A DNA stretch of 64,000 nucleotides from Dyadobacter chenhuakuii (GTDB lineage Bacteria; Bacteroidota; Bacteroidia; Cytophagales; Spirosomataceae). The position numbers and the translations under genes are program-made. The stretch lies in NCBI RefSeq assembly GCF_023821985.2, contig NZ_CP098805.1:806001-870000 (forward strand). Direction: 5' to 3'. Within the stretch, counting starts at the first letter, position 1, and each line of letters begins with the position of its first letter. The notes under the pieces were generated by a model, which saw only the letters and a program-made list of their open reading frames with translations, did no database searches and was not told the DNA's origin. Positions 38,957 to 47,396 of this stretch are shown piece by piece.

Positions 38957-38977
38957 ATTCAACATCCATCGGATTAC

Positions 38978-39415
38978 TTAGTCATCAATTCTAAGAAATG
39001 TTCCGCTCAGGTTGAAGATAAGCTCTTTGTTATCCGACAAGCTCACTTCCTGCGTAGTCTTGTTTTTCTCCCAGTCGGTAATGTATTTGTCAGCATGGTT
39101 TTTCTGAACATATTCCAGGATTTTCAGCGGGATCACGCTATCCGGTAATTTTTCATTGGCATTGCCATCCACACTGAAACATTCTCCCTGCTTATCAAAT
39201 TCCAGCTCAACCTGATTGTCCAGGATCACATCAAAGTTGGTGAGCAGCTCATCCCGGTCGCGCACCACGCGGGCAACTTTTGCATTTGGGAAGTGGGCCT
39301 CGATAAATTCTGAGGCTTGCGGCGGCAAGCTGGTTTCATCGACAACCTTCTCATTATCACAGCCAGTCACGGCCAAAAGGATTAGTACAAAGTAAATTGA
39401 GAGTGCTTTTTTCAT
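38978..39415 (-). CDS. PepSY-like (DUF2874) lipoprotein
   Basis: 145 residues with lipobox LAVTGC (Cys19). Two PepSY-like repeats are visible. The first, PPQASEFIEAHFPNAKVARV, leads into DVILDNQVELEFDKQGE; the second, VIPLKILEYVQKNHADK, leads into KELIFNLSGTFLRID. These BLIP-like domains are common in exported Bacteroidota proteins of unknown role. It stands alone and converges on the susCD unit. Confidence 0.82.
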   Translation of the reverse strand: MKKALSIYFVLILLAVTGCDNEKVVDETSLPPQASEFIEAHFPNAKVARVVRDRDELLTNFDVILDNQVELEFDKQGECFSVDGNANEKLPDSVIPLKILEYVQKNHADKYITDWEKNKTTQEVSLSDNKELIFNLSGTFLRIDD

Positions 39416-39538
39416 GTAATTGGTGGTTAAATTAGAATATTACCTTTCCCTGTGACAATTGAACAAAGTCATTCCCCTATGCGATCAGCTTATTTTTTGA
39501 AAACTTTAAAGCAGGATAGTTAGTAAACCGGAAGAAAC

Positions 39539-39546
39539 TATTTTTG
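39539..39546 (+). promoter_or_regulatory. Bacteroidota-type -7 element for the TonB receptor gene
   Basis: TATTTTTG fits TAnnTTTG and lies 26 bases before the ATG at 39572, the same spacing as the element before araB. No -33 partner is evident. Confidence 0.45.
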
Positions 39547-39571
39547 TGGACATTACTTGACACGTTTTCAA

Positions 39572-41878
39572 ATGCTCCGAATTTTACTCTGCCTGCTGTT
39601 TTTTGCCCAAGCCGGATTTGCCCAAAATTTTACATCCACGATCCGCGGCACCGTCCAGGACGCTGACACGAAATCGCCGCTCGCAGGCGCAACCGTTGCC
39701 CTGATATCGCCACAAACCGGGACCATCACCGACGCCCAAGGCGCATTCCGATTTGATAACCTCCCGACTGGCCGCTACCAACTTTCGGTTTCCTATGTAG
39801 GTTATGAAACTGTCCGGATCCCCGAACTGCTCTTGGAGTCGGGCAAGGAAAATGTGCAGCAGGTTCGGCTCGCACCGGCAGGTAAGCAGTTGAACGAAGC
39901 CACTGTCACCGGCGCGCGGCCCGTTGCATTCAACAGCGTCCAGGAAATCACAATCGAGCAAACGCTCAGATATGCAGCCACTTACATGGATCCGGCCAGG
40001 GTCGCTACTTCCTTTCCAGGCGTTGCAGCCGCGAATGATCAGGCGAATGGATTGGTAATAAGAGGAAACTCGCCCAACAGCATGCAATGGCGGCTCGAAG
40101 GTGTAGAGATCGTCAACCCAAACCATTTGTCAAACGCAGGCACATTCAGCGACCGGCCCACATCCACCGGCGGCGGTGTGAACATTCTGAGCACGCAGCT
40201 TTTGGGCACATCTCAATTTCTTTCAGGACCATTCCCAGCTCAATACGGCAATGTCAACGGCGGCATCCTGGACATGCATTTGCGAAACGGTAATGATCAG
40301 AAAACCGAATTCACCGCCCAGGCCAGCTTATTAGGGCTCGATTTTGCAGCCGAAGGCCCATTTTCCAAGAAATCAAAAGCATCTTATCTCGTTAATTACC
40401 GCTACTCGTTCACAGGATTGCTTGGCGCGTTGGGGGTGAAGTTTGGAGGCGAGGACATCCGGTTCCAGGATTTATCGTTCCACGTTAATCTACCCACTGT
40501 GAAAGCTGGTACATTCACAGTGTTTGGCATGGGCGGTGTGAGCAGCAATGATTTCAAATCCGAGGGCGACAGCACAACCTGGGAAACGCAAAAGGATGGC
40601 TATAACATCATTTATAAAAACAAAATGGGTGCAATGGGTGTCACCAATGACCTGCCGCTGAGTAGGAATGCATCGCTCAGGACAGTGGTTGCAGCTTCGG
40701 GCTTGCGCACGTCCCGAGACGCGGCGCCTGTTTTTAATACGCCATCCACACCAGCCGACGGCAATGGTGAAGATTTGATCAAGAAACGAATGTTTTCGGT
40801 CAGTTCTATTTTAAATGCCAGGTTCGGGACGAGAAGCCGAATGCGTGCCGGTGGATATCTCACTTGGCAGAAAGACATTTTGACGCGCTATTACGGCGGG
40901 GTGGGCAGTTACATCGTCCAGCCTTTTGCATCCTGGAATTACCAGATCACCAGCAGCGTGACGACCGAAATTGGTCTGCATTCACTGATAAGCAAACTGG
41001 ATTTGCCTTTATCGAAAACCAACATTTCTGTGGAACCGCGGGCATCATTGAAATGGCAGGTTAACGAGAAGGAACAGTTCAATTTTTCCTACGGCCTTCA
41101 CAGTCAGATGCAACAGCCGCAAACCTATCTGGCAGCCTATTCAACGACCGATGCGTGGGGGAATCCAAGTTTAACACCTTCAAAGTCACATCATTTCGTG
41201 GTAGGTTATCAAAGGAGTTTTGCTAAAAATGCGAGCTTAAAAGTAGAAGCATACTGGCAGGAACATTTCAACATTCCTATTGCAGTTTATGAAGAAGATC
41301 ATTTTTCTGCGCTTAATCTTATTGAAAACGATGTCACAAAGCGGCTGGAAAATGATGGAACCGGTCGTAATTATGGCGTGGAGGTTTCATATCAAAAGTT
41401 GCTGACCGACAATTATTATATGTTGCTGTCTGGCTCACTATACGACGCAACATATGTAGCCAAAGATGGCGTGCGACGCGATAGCCGGTTCAATGGAAGG
41501 CACACATTCAGTTTCACGGGTGGCAAAGAGTTCAAATCCGGCGATCGGAGCACCTGGGGTGTGAATGCTAAAATTCTTTGGCTAGGCGGCTTCCGCGACA
41601 CACCCATCAACCTCGCCGCGTCGCGAGAATTTCAGCAGACCGTATATTTGCAAGACGAAGATTTTTCGTATAAAATGAAAGATTACTTTCGTCCGGACCT
41701 GAGAATTTACTGGAAAAAGAGCAACGCAAAATATAGCCGCACCCTCGCCCTCGACCTCCAAAACGTCTCTGGTACCAAGAATCAGGCATTCAAATTCTAC
41801 GACACATTAAAGAAAGAAATCATCACGCAAACTCAACTAGGCCTAATCCCTGTCCTAAGCTACCGATGGGAATTCTAG
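39572..41878 (+). CDS. TonB-dependent receptor with carboxypeptidase-like N-domain
   Basis: 768 residues from ATG 39572, just before the signal peptide (MLRILLCLLFFAQAGFAQ); a TTG five codons earlier is less likely. It has a carboxypeptidase-like domain (IRGTVQDADTKSPLAGATVA, about 25-100), then a plug-like region with ANDQANGLVIRGNSPNSMQW and QYGNVNGGILDMHLRNGN, then a 22-strand-type barrel ending in LIPVLSYRWEF. This is the single-chain receptor type, not SusC. It is transcribed alone just upstream of the tmRNA gene, and the ligand is unknown. Confidence 0.9.
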   Translation: MLRILLCLLFFAQAGFAQNFTSTIRGTVQDADTKSPLAGATVALISPQTGTITDAQGAFRFDNLPTGRYQLSVSYVGYETVRIPELLLESGKENVQQVRLAPAGKQLNEATVTGARPVAFNSVQEITIEQTLRYAATYMDPARVATSFPGVAAANDQANGLVIRGNSPNSMQWRLEGVEIVNPNHLSNAGTFSDRPTSTGGGVNILSTQLLGTSQFLSGPFPAQYGNVNGGILDMHLRNGNDQKTEFTAQASLLGLDFAAEGPFSKKSKASYLVNYRYSFTGLLGALGVKFGGEDIRFQDLSFHVNLPTVKAGTFTVFGMGGVSSNDFKSEGDSTTWETQKDGYNIIYKNKMGAMGVTNDLPLSRNASLRTVVAASGLRTSRDAAPVFNTPSTPADGNGEDLIKKRMFSVSSILNARFGTRSRMRAGGYLTWQKDILTRYYGGVGSYIVQPFASWNYQITSSVTTEIGLHSLISKLDLPLSKTNISVEPRASLKWQVNEKEQFNFSYGLHSQMQQPQTYLAAYSTTDAWGNPSLTPSKSHHFVVGYQRSFAKNASLKVEAYWQEHFNIPIAVYEEDHFSALNLIENDVTKRLENDGTGRNYGVEVSYQKLLTDNYYMLLSGSLYDATYVAKDGVRRDSRFNGRHTFSFTGGKEFKSGDRSTWGVNAKILWLGGFRDTPINLAASREFQQTVYLQDEDFSYKMKDYFRPDLRIYWKKSNAKYSRTLALDLQNVSGTKNQAFKFYDTLKKEIITQTQLGLIPVLSYRWEF

Positions 41879-42063
41879 TTTTATAAAGACCAACGGCAAA
41901 CAACCAATAACTTCTGAATGACCAAACTTTTTTTCCATCTAAACCATTTACTTCCAGTCATTTGAAGAAAACCTCTTTAACCTGGCGAACTTTTGGGCTA
42001 TAAAATGTGTAACTAGCAATGCAATTGAACTGCAACCTGGTTCTTTGGCGAAGTCAAACAAAT

Positions 42064-42432
42064 GGGGGTGACTGGAATTGACAGCGGGTTGGAAGTCTGT
42101 GTGTAAGCATGTCGGGAGTTGAGATTACCTCCCGTAAATAATGGTCTCAAACAATAACTGGCGAATCTACTTACGCCATGGCAGCCTAATCCGGAGGATT
42201 TAGCTAATGCCATCATCCCTCCAACCTACGTGCTGATGGTTGGGCTCCGGGGTGTCGCAAATCAGCGCTGGTTGAAATAGTGATACGGAAATTCAACGAG
42301 ACACCAGTATCTAAGGCCATGACGCGGGTCCGCCGTGCACCTTGTCTGGCCCGACAACCTAATCACGGATAAGCATGTAGAAGGCGCAGGGTTTCCCTGT
42401 TCTGGACCGGGGTTCGAATCCCCGCATCTCCA
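42064..42432 (+). ncRNA. ssrA: Transfer-messenger RNA (tmRNA), tag GESTYAMAA
   Basis: The 3' end is a tRNA-like T-arm (GGGGTTCGAATCCCC) followed by CATCTCC and discriminator A. The 5' GGGGGTG at 42064 pairs with that CATCTCC, using two G-T pairs, to give the acceptor stem, and TGACTGGAATTGACAGCGG matches the conserved tmRNA 5' region. The tag frame runs from GGC at 42160 to TAA at 42187-42189 and reads GESTYAMAA, close to the GE..YA.AA tags known in Bacteroidota. CCA is not encoded. SmpB-bound tmRNA rescues stalled ribosomes and marks peptides for proteolysis. Its 3' end adjoins a decayed mobile element. Confidence 0.95.
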
Positions 42433-42454
42433 CTGATTGAAAAATCAAATCTTA

Positions 42455-42488
42455 CAAAAACCCGCAAAATCAATTTGCGGGTTTTTTG
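42455..42488 (+). terminator. Terminator of ssrA
   Basis: The stem AAAACCCGCAAA / TTTGCGGGTTTT is followed by a T run, 22 nt after the tmRNA end. Confidence 0.88.
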
Positions 42489-42583
42489 TTATCCGCAGAT
42501 TTTGCAGCAAAACCCGAGGGAGGAATTAGGGGTTGAGAAAAATACGGGAAAGTAAGTATTTGAAAATAAGTTGATTAGAGATG

Positions 42584-42606
42584 GATTTCGACTCCCTCCA
42601 TCTCCA
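42584..42606 (+). repeat. Diverged duplicate of the ssrA 3' end (candidate attachment site)
   Basis: TTTCGACTCCCTCCATCTCC plus ACT repeats the tmRNA end (GTTCGAATCCCCGCATCTCC plus ACT, 42412-42434) with four mismatches and an identical last 10 bases. The surrounding GAGATGGA ... TCCATCTC forms an 8-bp inverted repeat. Integrases that target ssrA leave such duplicated 3' ends, so this is a probable att scar or attachment core. The call is inference from sequence similarity and the adjacent integrase gene. Confidence 0.65.
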
Positions 42607-42633
42607 CTCCAACAAGTTTCTAAATCTGCATAG

Positions 42634-42660
42634 GCCCGTAAATCAAGATTTGCGGGCTTT
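42634..42660 (+). terminator. Second ssrA-type terminator, downstream of the duplicate 3' end
   Basis: The stem GCCCGTAAATC / GATTTGCGGGC resembles the ssrA terminator stem and lies at nearly the same distance (about 27 versus 24 nt) from CATCTCCACT. It is therefore part of the same duplication. The T run is weak (TTTCTGTTTT). Confidence 0.55.
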
Positions 42661-42858
42661 CTGTTTTCCTGCTCGCTATCCAAATCTTTCAAAGTCTAAC
42701 AATAGCAAAGGGACGAATTCGGGACTGAGTCCCATTATGATTGTTAGTCCCTTTTTGGTCCCTTGGATATACCTAATTGTTTGTCATTCAATAACATGTG
42801 CAGCAAATGAACATCTTGATTCAACAAAATGAGATATCTAATTTTAAAACAAAAAAAG

Positions 42859-44076
42859 ATGGAATCAAGCATGACAATTCTGTTTTCGGTTAGGCAATCA
42901 AAGATCAATCGAAACAATCAACTGCCCGTTTACATGCGGGTAACAATTGGTGGAGCAAGGTTTGAAGTTGCAACAGGCAAATCTGTATCACCGGAAAAGT
43001 GGTTAGCAAGCTCAGGAAAAGCGAAGGGCGCAACAATAGAGGCTAAAGAAGTCAACGCATTTTTGGAAACCTTGGCAGGTAAAGCTTATGCCATTCAGCG
43101 GCAAATCATCAAGGAGGATCTATTGATGTGTATTGAAATTTTTAAGCGGAAGTGGCAGGGAGAAGATCAAAATATCATCGGGCTGTTGACCATATTTAAA
43201 GAACATAACGCCAAGGTCAAACAGTTGATCAATTTAGAATATGCGCACGCAACCTATATGCGATATCAGACCACGCTCAGGCACACCGAAGAGTTTATCA
43301 CTTGGAACTACAAAACGAAGGACTTTGATGTCCGAAAACTCAATTTCAAATTTATATCGGATTTCGAGTTTTATTTAAAAGGTGTAAAAAAGGTTGGTCA
43401 CAATGCTACAATGAAGTACTTGGCAAACCTAAAGAAGATAGTACTCATTTGCGTGAAAAATGACATCATAGCGAAAGACCCGTTTTTTGCATTTAAATTT
43501 GCAAAGCACGAAGTCGATCGAATTGCACTAACGGAGCATGAATTACGCACAGTTGCGAATAAAGTGTTTGAGATTCCACGTTTAGAACAAGTAAGAGACA
43601 TCTTTCTCTTCTGCTGCTACACTGGCCTGGCGTATGCCGATGTCGCAAAACTTAGCAAAATGGATATAATAGAAGGTCGTTCAGGTGAAATGTGGATAAA
43701 TATAAAGCGTCAAAAGACAGACTCTGCCTCCCGAATTCCACTTCTACCACCAGCTTTGAAGTTGCTAAAAAAGTACGAGAGCCAATTGGAGCGTTTAGAC
43801 AAGCATCTGCTTCCGGTCCTCTCCAACCAAAAGATGAATGCTTATTTGAAAGAGATTGGAGATGTTTGTGGAATAGTTAAGCCAATTACTTTTCACCTAG
43901 CTAGACACACTTTTGCCACAACAGTTACGCTTTCAAATGGAGTTCCAATTGAAACGGTCTCAAGAATGCTTGGACATCGCAGCCTGAAAACGACCCAGCT
44001 ATACGCGAAAGTCCTGGACAAAAAAGTCAGTGATGATATGCAACGATTGTCAGAGATTATAGGCGCAAAATTTTAG
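42859..44076 (+). CDS. Tyrosine recombinase (integrase), Bacteroidota type
   Basis: 405 residues from ATG 42859, where family similarity begins (TILFSVRQSKINRNNQLPVY); ATG 42829 would add ten residues. The N-terminal arm-binding domain is followed by a SAM-like core-binding domain (about 95-200) and the catalytic domain: GLAYADVAKL at the box I position, HLARHTFATT (HxxR), LGHRSLKTTQLYAKV with the His and the nucleophile Tyr. The first Arg of the RHRY set is not in its usual place, as in IntDOT-like enzymes. It lies directly downstream of the two ssrA 3' ends and so is the likely enzyme for that site. Confidence 0.92.
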   Translation: MESSMTILFSVRQSKINRNNQLPVYMRVTIGGARFEVATGKSVSPEKWLASSGKAKGATIEAKEVNAFLETLAGKAYAIQRQIIKEDLLMCIEIFKRKWQGEDQNIIGLLTIFKEHNAKVKQLINLEYAHATYMRYQTTLRHTEEFITWNYKTKDFDVRKLNFKFISDFEFYLKGVKKVGHNATMKYLANLKKIVLICVKNDIIAKDPFFAFKFAKHEVDRIALTEHELRTVANKVFEIPRLEQVRDIFLFCCYTGLAYADVAKLSKMDIIEGRSGEMWINIKRQKTDSASRIPLLPPALKLLKKYESQLERLDKHLLPVLSNQKMNAYLKEIGDVCGIVKPITFHLARHTFATTVTLSNGVPIETVSRMLGHRSLKTTQLYAKVLDKKVSDDMQRLSEIIGAKF

Positions 44077-44167
44077 ATCATATGTATGGTACCATTAATT
44101 AAAGTTTGACAAACAGACTCGGCAAAAGGGCAGCTAAACAAGTGGCCCTATTTCCTAATACTCTGAG

Positions 44168-44205
44168 AAGCCGCCAAAAGTTTGCGGCATAGTGGCGGCT
44201 TTTTC
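44168..44205 (+). terminator. Intrinsic terminator downstream of the integrase
   Basis: The stem AAGCCGCCA / TGGCGGCTT, with a 17-nt loop that itself contains TTTGCGGC, is followed by TTTTTCT. Confidence 0.75.
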
Positions 44206-44325
44206 TATTGTTTGAGGTACTACAAGTTTTACCAGCGAACTCAGTGGGGCACTAATTTCGTTTCCTTTGGCTGTTAACGGCAACTGTTAAACAGGCTTTT
44301 TCTGTTGCCAAGCATATATTTTTAA

Positions 44326-44574
44326 ATGAGCATGAGGAATATGAATAAAATCATTTCCACCTTCTCACATGTAGTATCTCTGGCTCACAACATCAATTAT
44401 CTTAAAAAAAGACAAGTACAGTCATTTCTGTTAAGGAAAAAGCCAAACAAGGGCTTGCACAGGTGGTCGATCAGTACCATAGTAGCCGAGGGCAATCACC
44501 AACGCCGGATTAGATTACCAGGTTGAAAACGCTAAACTATTTGCTGGGGTGTTAATTGGACCTACTATCGATTA
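44326..44574 (+). pseudogene. Remnant of an unrecognised element gene, frames broken
   Basis: Protein-like stretches hop between frames: INYLKKRQV in one, VKEKAKQGLAQVVDQYHSSR then GQSPTPD in a second, and YQVENAKLFAGVLIGPTID to a stop in a third. Together they read like the C-terminal part of one protein that has suffered at least two frame breaks. I do not recognise the family. The 66-codon open frame here is a chance reading across the breaks. Confidence 0.45.
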
Positions 44575-44626
44575 ATGCAACAAGGCCGATTGCTGATTCG
44601 CAGCTCAAAAGCTAATAGAGATTGCC

Positions 44627-44749
44627 ATGGCACTTACTAAGGAAGTGATGTGGGATTTGGAGGGAAGGAGAGTAAATGTGTTTTCAACGCAATATATAAA
44701 TATTGTCGAGGATGTTCGTGTTCCGTCAGCGGCTAATAGCCTCAATTAG
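44627..44749 (+). CDS. Short hypothetical frame (40 aa) in the element
   Basis: MALTKEVMWDLEGRRVNVF at the start and EDVRVPSAANSLN at the end. The composition is reasonable, but no family is recognised, and its neighbours are degenerate, so it may itself be a gene fragment. Confidence 0.3.
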   Translation: MALTKEVMWDLEGRRVNVFSTQYINIVEDVRVPSAANSLN

Positions 44750-44807
44750 TGGGGGAGCTTGTCTTCCTTTTTTTATCACCAAAGCTGGCCGCCGTGGAAG
44801 CGAAGCT

Positions 44808-45098
44808 TCAATTAGCTTTTGATTCAACCAGCCAGACTTTACTTCCCTGCTTAGGATGGTATGATGGCAAGTATTTTATGTAGCCGAATATTTCGAGCTC
44901 TTTCAAGTGTTTATGATATGTCGACGGGCTTTTTGCTCGGGACATCTGCATGATCATCCGCCTAGTTACCTGAAAGGGACTTGATTGCCTGTTTTTATCC
45001 CAAAGCAGCACCAAGGCAAGGTAAGTCCCCACATGCCAGATCCTTACTCTTCGGTCAATAAGGATCCGGTTAAAGATTTTTGTTATTGATCTTTCCAT
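44808..45098 (-). CDS. Winged-helix/HTH protein of Bacteroidota mobile elements
   Basis: 96 residues from ATG 45098; GTG one codon earlier is also possible. It has a helix-rich N-terminus (ITKIFNRILIDRRVRIWHVG), then RRMIMQMSRAKSPSTYHKHL as the likely recognition helix, then KYLPSYHPKQGSKVW as a beta wing. Proteins of this shape are found near integrases in Bacteroidota elements and are presumed regulators. Its start overlaps the end of the broken HTH gene upstream (TGATG), so the two were once translationally coupled. Confidence 0.7.
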   Translation of the reverse strand: MERSITKIFNRILIDRRVRIWHVGTYLALVLLWDKNRQSSPFQVTRRMIMQMSRAKSPSTYHKHLKELEIFGYIKYLPSYHPKQGSKVWLVESKAN

Positions 45099-45372
45099 CA
45101 CTTTATTCGTTTTGTATCAGCTAGCACCAGTGATTGGATTTCCTGGAATGCATAATAAAATGATCCTCCTATATTGCTATGTTTTAACCTTCCGTTTATT
45201 CTCAGATTCTGATGCGTACCGGATGAGATGTTCAGCATCCTCCTTTTGCATTAGCGCTTCGAAGCGATTTCTTCGGAGCCTTATTCGAGCTGGCAAGAAA
45301 CCGCTTTAAGTCTTCGAGCAGCTCCCGCCATAAGACTTGCAAAACTTCCTTAGTTATTACCTCAATATTTAT
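45098..45372 (-). pseudogene. Excisionase-like HTH protein, start lost and frameshifted
   Basis: On the minus strand, INIEVITKEVLQVLWRELLE followed by KKSLRSANAKGG reads in one frame from an ATA codon at 45372 where an ATG would be expected. The sequence MLNISSGTHQNLRINGRLKH, followed by SNIGGSFYYAFQEIQ, continues in another frame to TGA at 45098. Together they match the MerR-like helix-turn-helix excisionase/regulator family of Bacteroidota elements (LRSAEV..LLKIS.GTLQNLR.NG). The break lies near 45235-45245. Loss of both the start and the frame argues for a dead gene rather than one sequencing error. Confidence 0.7.
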
Positions 45373-45475
45373 CTTCCAAAAATTAATTGTCAGCCACTAA
45401 GTTTAGGCGGAGAAATTTTGGTCGTCTTGTTTTTCTTGAATGCCAGTTGCTGACAGATGTACCCGAGCCACTGAA

Positions 45476-45799
45476 TTATAGGCCAAAGAAAGATTGCAGC
45501 ACGGTAGCAACCACCAGAAAAATACAGCTTCCAAACCACGCCGCCGCGACCTTTCCGGTATCATTGTCCCCGGCATTCCATTTCTGGAAAACCTTCACTG
45601 CGCCTACCAGCCCCAGCACCGCGCCAATGGCATACATCAGCTGCGTGCCTGGCTCGAAGTAGCTCTGCGCCTGGCTGTCGGCTTCGGAGATGCCCGCCGC
45701 GCCGTCTTGCGCTTTGGCAATGGTTGCCATTACTGAGAGCAGCGCTGCTGCCCATACTTGTTTTGCCCTGCTTGATAGGGCTGTTTTCCCACATTTCAT
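45476..45799 (-). CDS. traE: DUF4134 conjugation protein (TraE-like, pilin-type)
   Basis: 107 residues. A signal-like N-terminal helix (VWAAALLSVMATIAKAQ) is followed by two hydrophobic helices (YAIGAVLGLVGAVKVFQKW and WFGSCIFLVVATVLQSFFG) with GDNDTGKVAAAW between them. This is the DUF4134 pattern named TraE in CTnDOT-like elements, which resembles VirB2 pilins. Normally traF, traG and further genes follow. Here the next genes of the tra operon are absent, so this is an orphan leftover of the transfer apparatus. Confidence 0.85.
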   Translation of the reverse strand: MKCGKTALSSRAKQVWAAALLSVMATIAKAQDGAAGISEADSQAQSYFEPGTQLMYAIGAVLGLVGAVKVFQKWNAGDNDTGKVAAAWFGSCIFLVVATVLQSFFGL

Positions 45800-45897
45800 A
45801 CGCCTCGTTGATTATTGTTTTAAACTTGTTTACTCTGTTTGTCTCCTTGCGGCTCCCAAGCCCGAAGGCCCGGGAGCGCAGGAGAGCGGGCTCATCA

Positions 45898-46380
45898 TTA
45901 AACCTCCTTCCATAACTCCTCTAGCTCCACAGCACTGAGGTTGATGAAGCCATATTTTGCAGATTCCGAAGTGATCACATTGTTGATCGCCTCACGGAAC
46001 GGCGTGCCTTTGACGGCAGAAAAATCTTTGATTGACATCTGGTTTAGAAAAACAAAGTCCCGCTTTTCGTACCCTTTTTGGTATGCTTCTTTGATGCTAT
46101 TCCTGAGCTGCGAGCTGAGCTCTTCGACCTTGGCAAACAAGGCTTCATTTTGCCAGGGTTGCTTTTTCACTTCAACAGGCTCAGTGGTTTCTTCCGGCTG
46201 ACTTGCCTGCGGTGGGCTAACCGGTGGGGGCTTTTCCGGCCGTTCCGAGAACCGGGATTTTGAATCGAGTAGTGCCCGGATATCCTGCCTGTAATACCGG
46301 ATACCGATGATCACATAGTAGATCGCCACTGCGGCACCCACTGCCAGAAAGTAGCCTGTCCAGGATAAATGCGTTGCCAT
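45898..46380 (-). CDS. Single-pass membrane protein of the tra region
   Basis: 160 residues from ATG 46380. One N-terminal membrane helix (WTGYFLAVGAAVAIYYVI, about 6-24) is followed by a Pro/Glu-rich linker (EKPPPVSPPQASQPEETTEP). A cytoplasmic helical domain ends the protein (VFLNQMSIKDFSAVKG, FREAINNVITSESAKYGF). It lies upstream of the DUF4134 gene on the same strand, a usual position for hypothetical proteins of Bacteroidota conjugative elements. The 5' end of this gene is duplicated 1.15 kb away at 47397-47615. Confidence 0.7.
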   Translation of the reverse strand: MATHLSWTGYFLAVGAAVAIYYVIIGIRYYRQDIRALLDSKSRFSERPEKPPPVSPPQASQPEETTEPVEVKKQPWQNEALFAKVEELSSQLRNSIKEAYQKGYEKRDFVFLNQMSIKDFSAVKGTPFREAINNVITSESAKYGFINLSAVELEELWKEV

Positions 46381-46455
46381 AACTCGTGTTGTTTTAAGGT
46401 TGCTGCTGCATTGATTACCTGACAAAACAACACTCAAAACCAAGGCTCTTCAAGT
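46240..46455. repeat. Direct repeat copy A (5' end of the tra membrane-protein gene)
   Basis: This segment, with the N-terminal coding part and upstream leader of the gene at 45898-46380, recurs in degenerate form at 47397-47615. Shared stretches include CATAGTAGATCGCCACTG, AGAAAGTAGCCTGTCCAGGA and GCATTGATTACCTGACA. The pair flanks the radC-like gene. Confidence 0.85.
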
Positions 46456-46756
46456 ACAACTTTTTCTTGTACCCACGCCGCGACTACAGTACCCCAATGA
46501 TTATCAATTGAATAGAAAAAGGAAATTGCCACAAGACTTGCCAAATTTTTGAAGACCGTCTAAATGCCCGAAAGAGTTTCATGTATCAATGATGCCCCAA
46601 AGTTAGGCACAGGGCCGCGGAGCGTAGTGGAAATTCCGGCATAAACGCATGGCTCACCCACATGCTTTCCTTTATTCCGTTGCTTCCACTACTTGCTTGC
46701 CCAGTGCTAGAATGAAGCGCCATAATTCATTCAATCACTTCAAAATCAAGGTAATT

Positions 46757-47227
46757 ATGGAAAGCTTCGCGAATGTTTCAAACTTGTATCAGGTAGCAGA
46801 GATTGAGCTGATCTACAAAACCAATGTGCAAGCAAGCCAGCGTCCTAAAATAGAATCGTCCAGAGATGCATATAAGGTGCTGATGCAAACCTGGAATCCT
46901 GACAGGCTAGAATTTATTGAAGAGTTCAAGATACTGCTATTAAATAATGCCAGCCGAGTGCTAGGTATTTTTGAAGTTTCCAAAGGTGGGATTTCAGGTG
47001 CAAGTGCTGATGTAAGGATCGTTTTTGCAGCTGCTTTGAAAGCCAATGCAACAGGGATTATCCTGGCCCACAATCACCCTTCCGGACAGCTTGTGCCGAG
47101 TCATGCTGATAAGTATATTACTGAGAATATGAGAAAGGCTGGAGAATTACTGAATATCCGAGTGTTGGATCATTTGATCGTTACGGCGGAAGGGTTTTGT
47201 TCGTTTTCGGATGAGAGTCTTTTGTGA
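46757..47227 (+). CDS. RadC/JAB-family protein
   Basis: 156 residues from ATG 46757; the frame extends upstream into non-conserved sequence. The JAMM metalloprotease-like motif is intact: ILAHNHPSGQLVPSHADKYI, with the two His and the Asp of the zinc site. RadC-like proteins are frequent on Bacteroidota mobile elements, and their biochemical role is unsettled. The gene sits between two direct-repeat copies, which suggests that it arrived with, or was trapped by, a local duplication. Confidence 0.88.
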   Translation: MESFANVSNLYQVAEIELIYKTNVQASQRPKIESSRDAYKVLMQTWNPDRLEFIEEFKILLLNNASRVLGIFEVSKGGISGASADVRIVFAAALKANATGIILAHNHPSGQLVPSHADKYITENMRKAGELLNIRVLDHLIVTAEGFCSFSDESLL

Positions 47228-47396
47228 AATCACAAATCTTACTGTGGCATACCTTGACGGCAATGTCACAGTAAATACAACCGGAATCATCAAGGAATTT
47301 GGCTGGAATTTGAGAGTTTGCTATAGTCAAGAAACATAATACTAGCCTATCTAGGTCAACTATTCGTTGGCTGCGTTATAATTTGCGGTTCCTTTC

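Noticed and set aside
42570..42606. Possible extra tRNA gene
   Set aside because: Only the T-loop and acceptor-like end are present. No D-arm, anticodon arm or paired T-stem can be drawn, so it is a fragment of ssrA.
42489..42692. Minus-strand frame over the duplicated ssrA 3' end and terminators
   Set aside because: It spans the repeat and terminator structures, so the frame is incidental.
45112..45309. 65-codon plus-strand frame
   Set aside because: It lies opposite the broken excisionase-like gene, which explains the coding-like pattern on the other strand.
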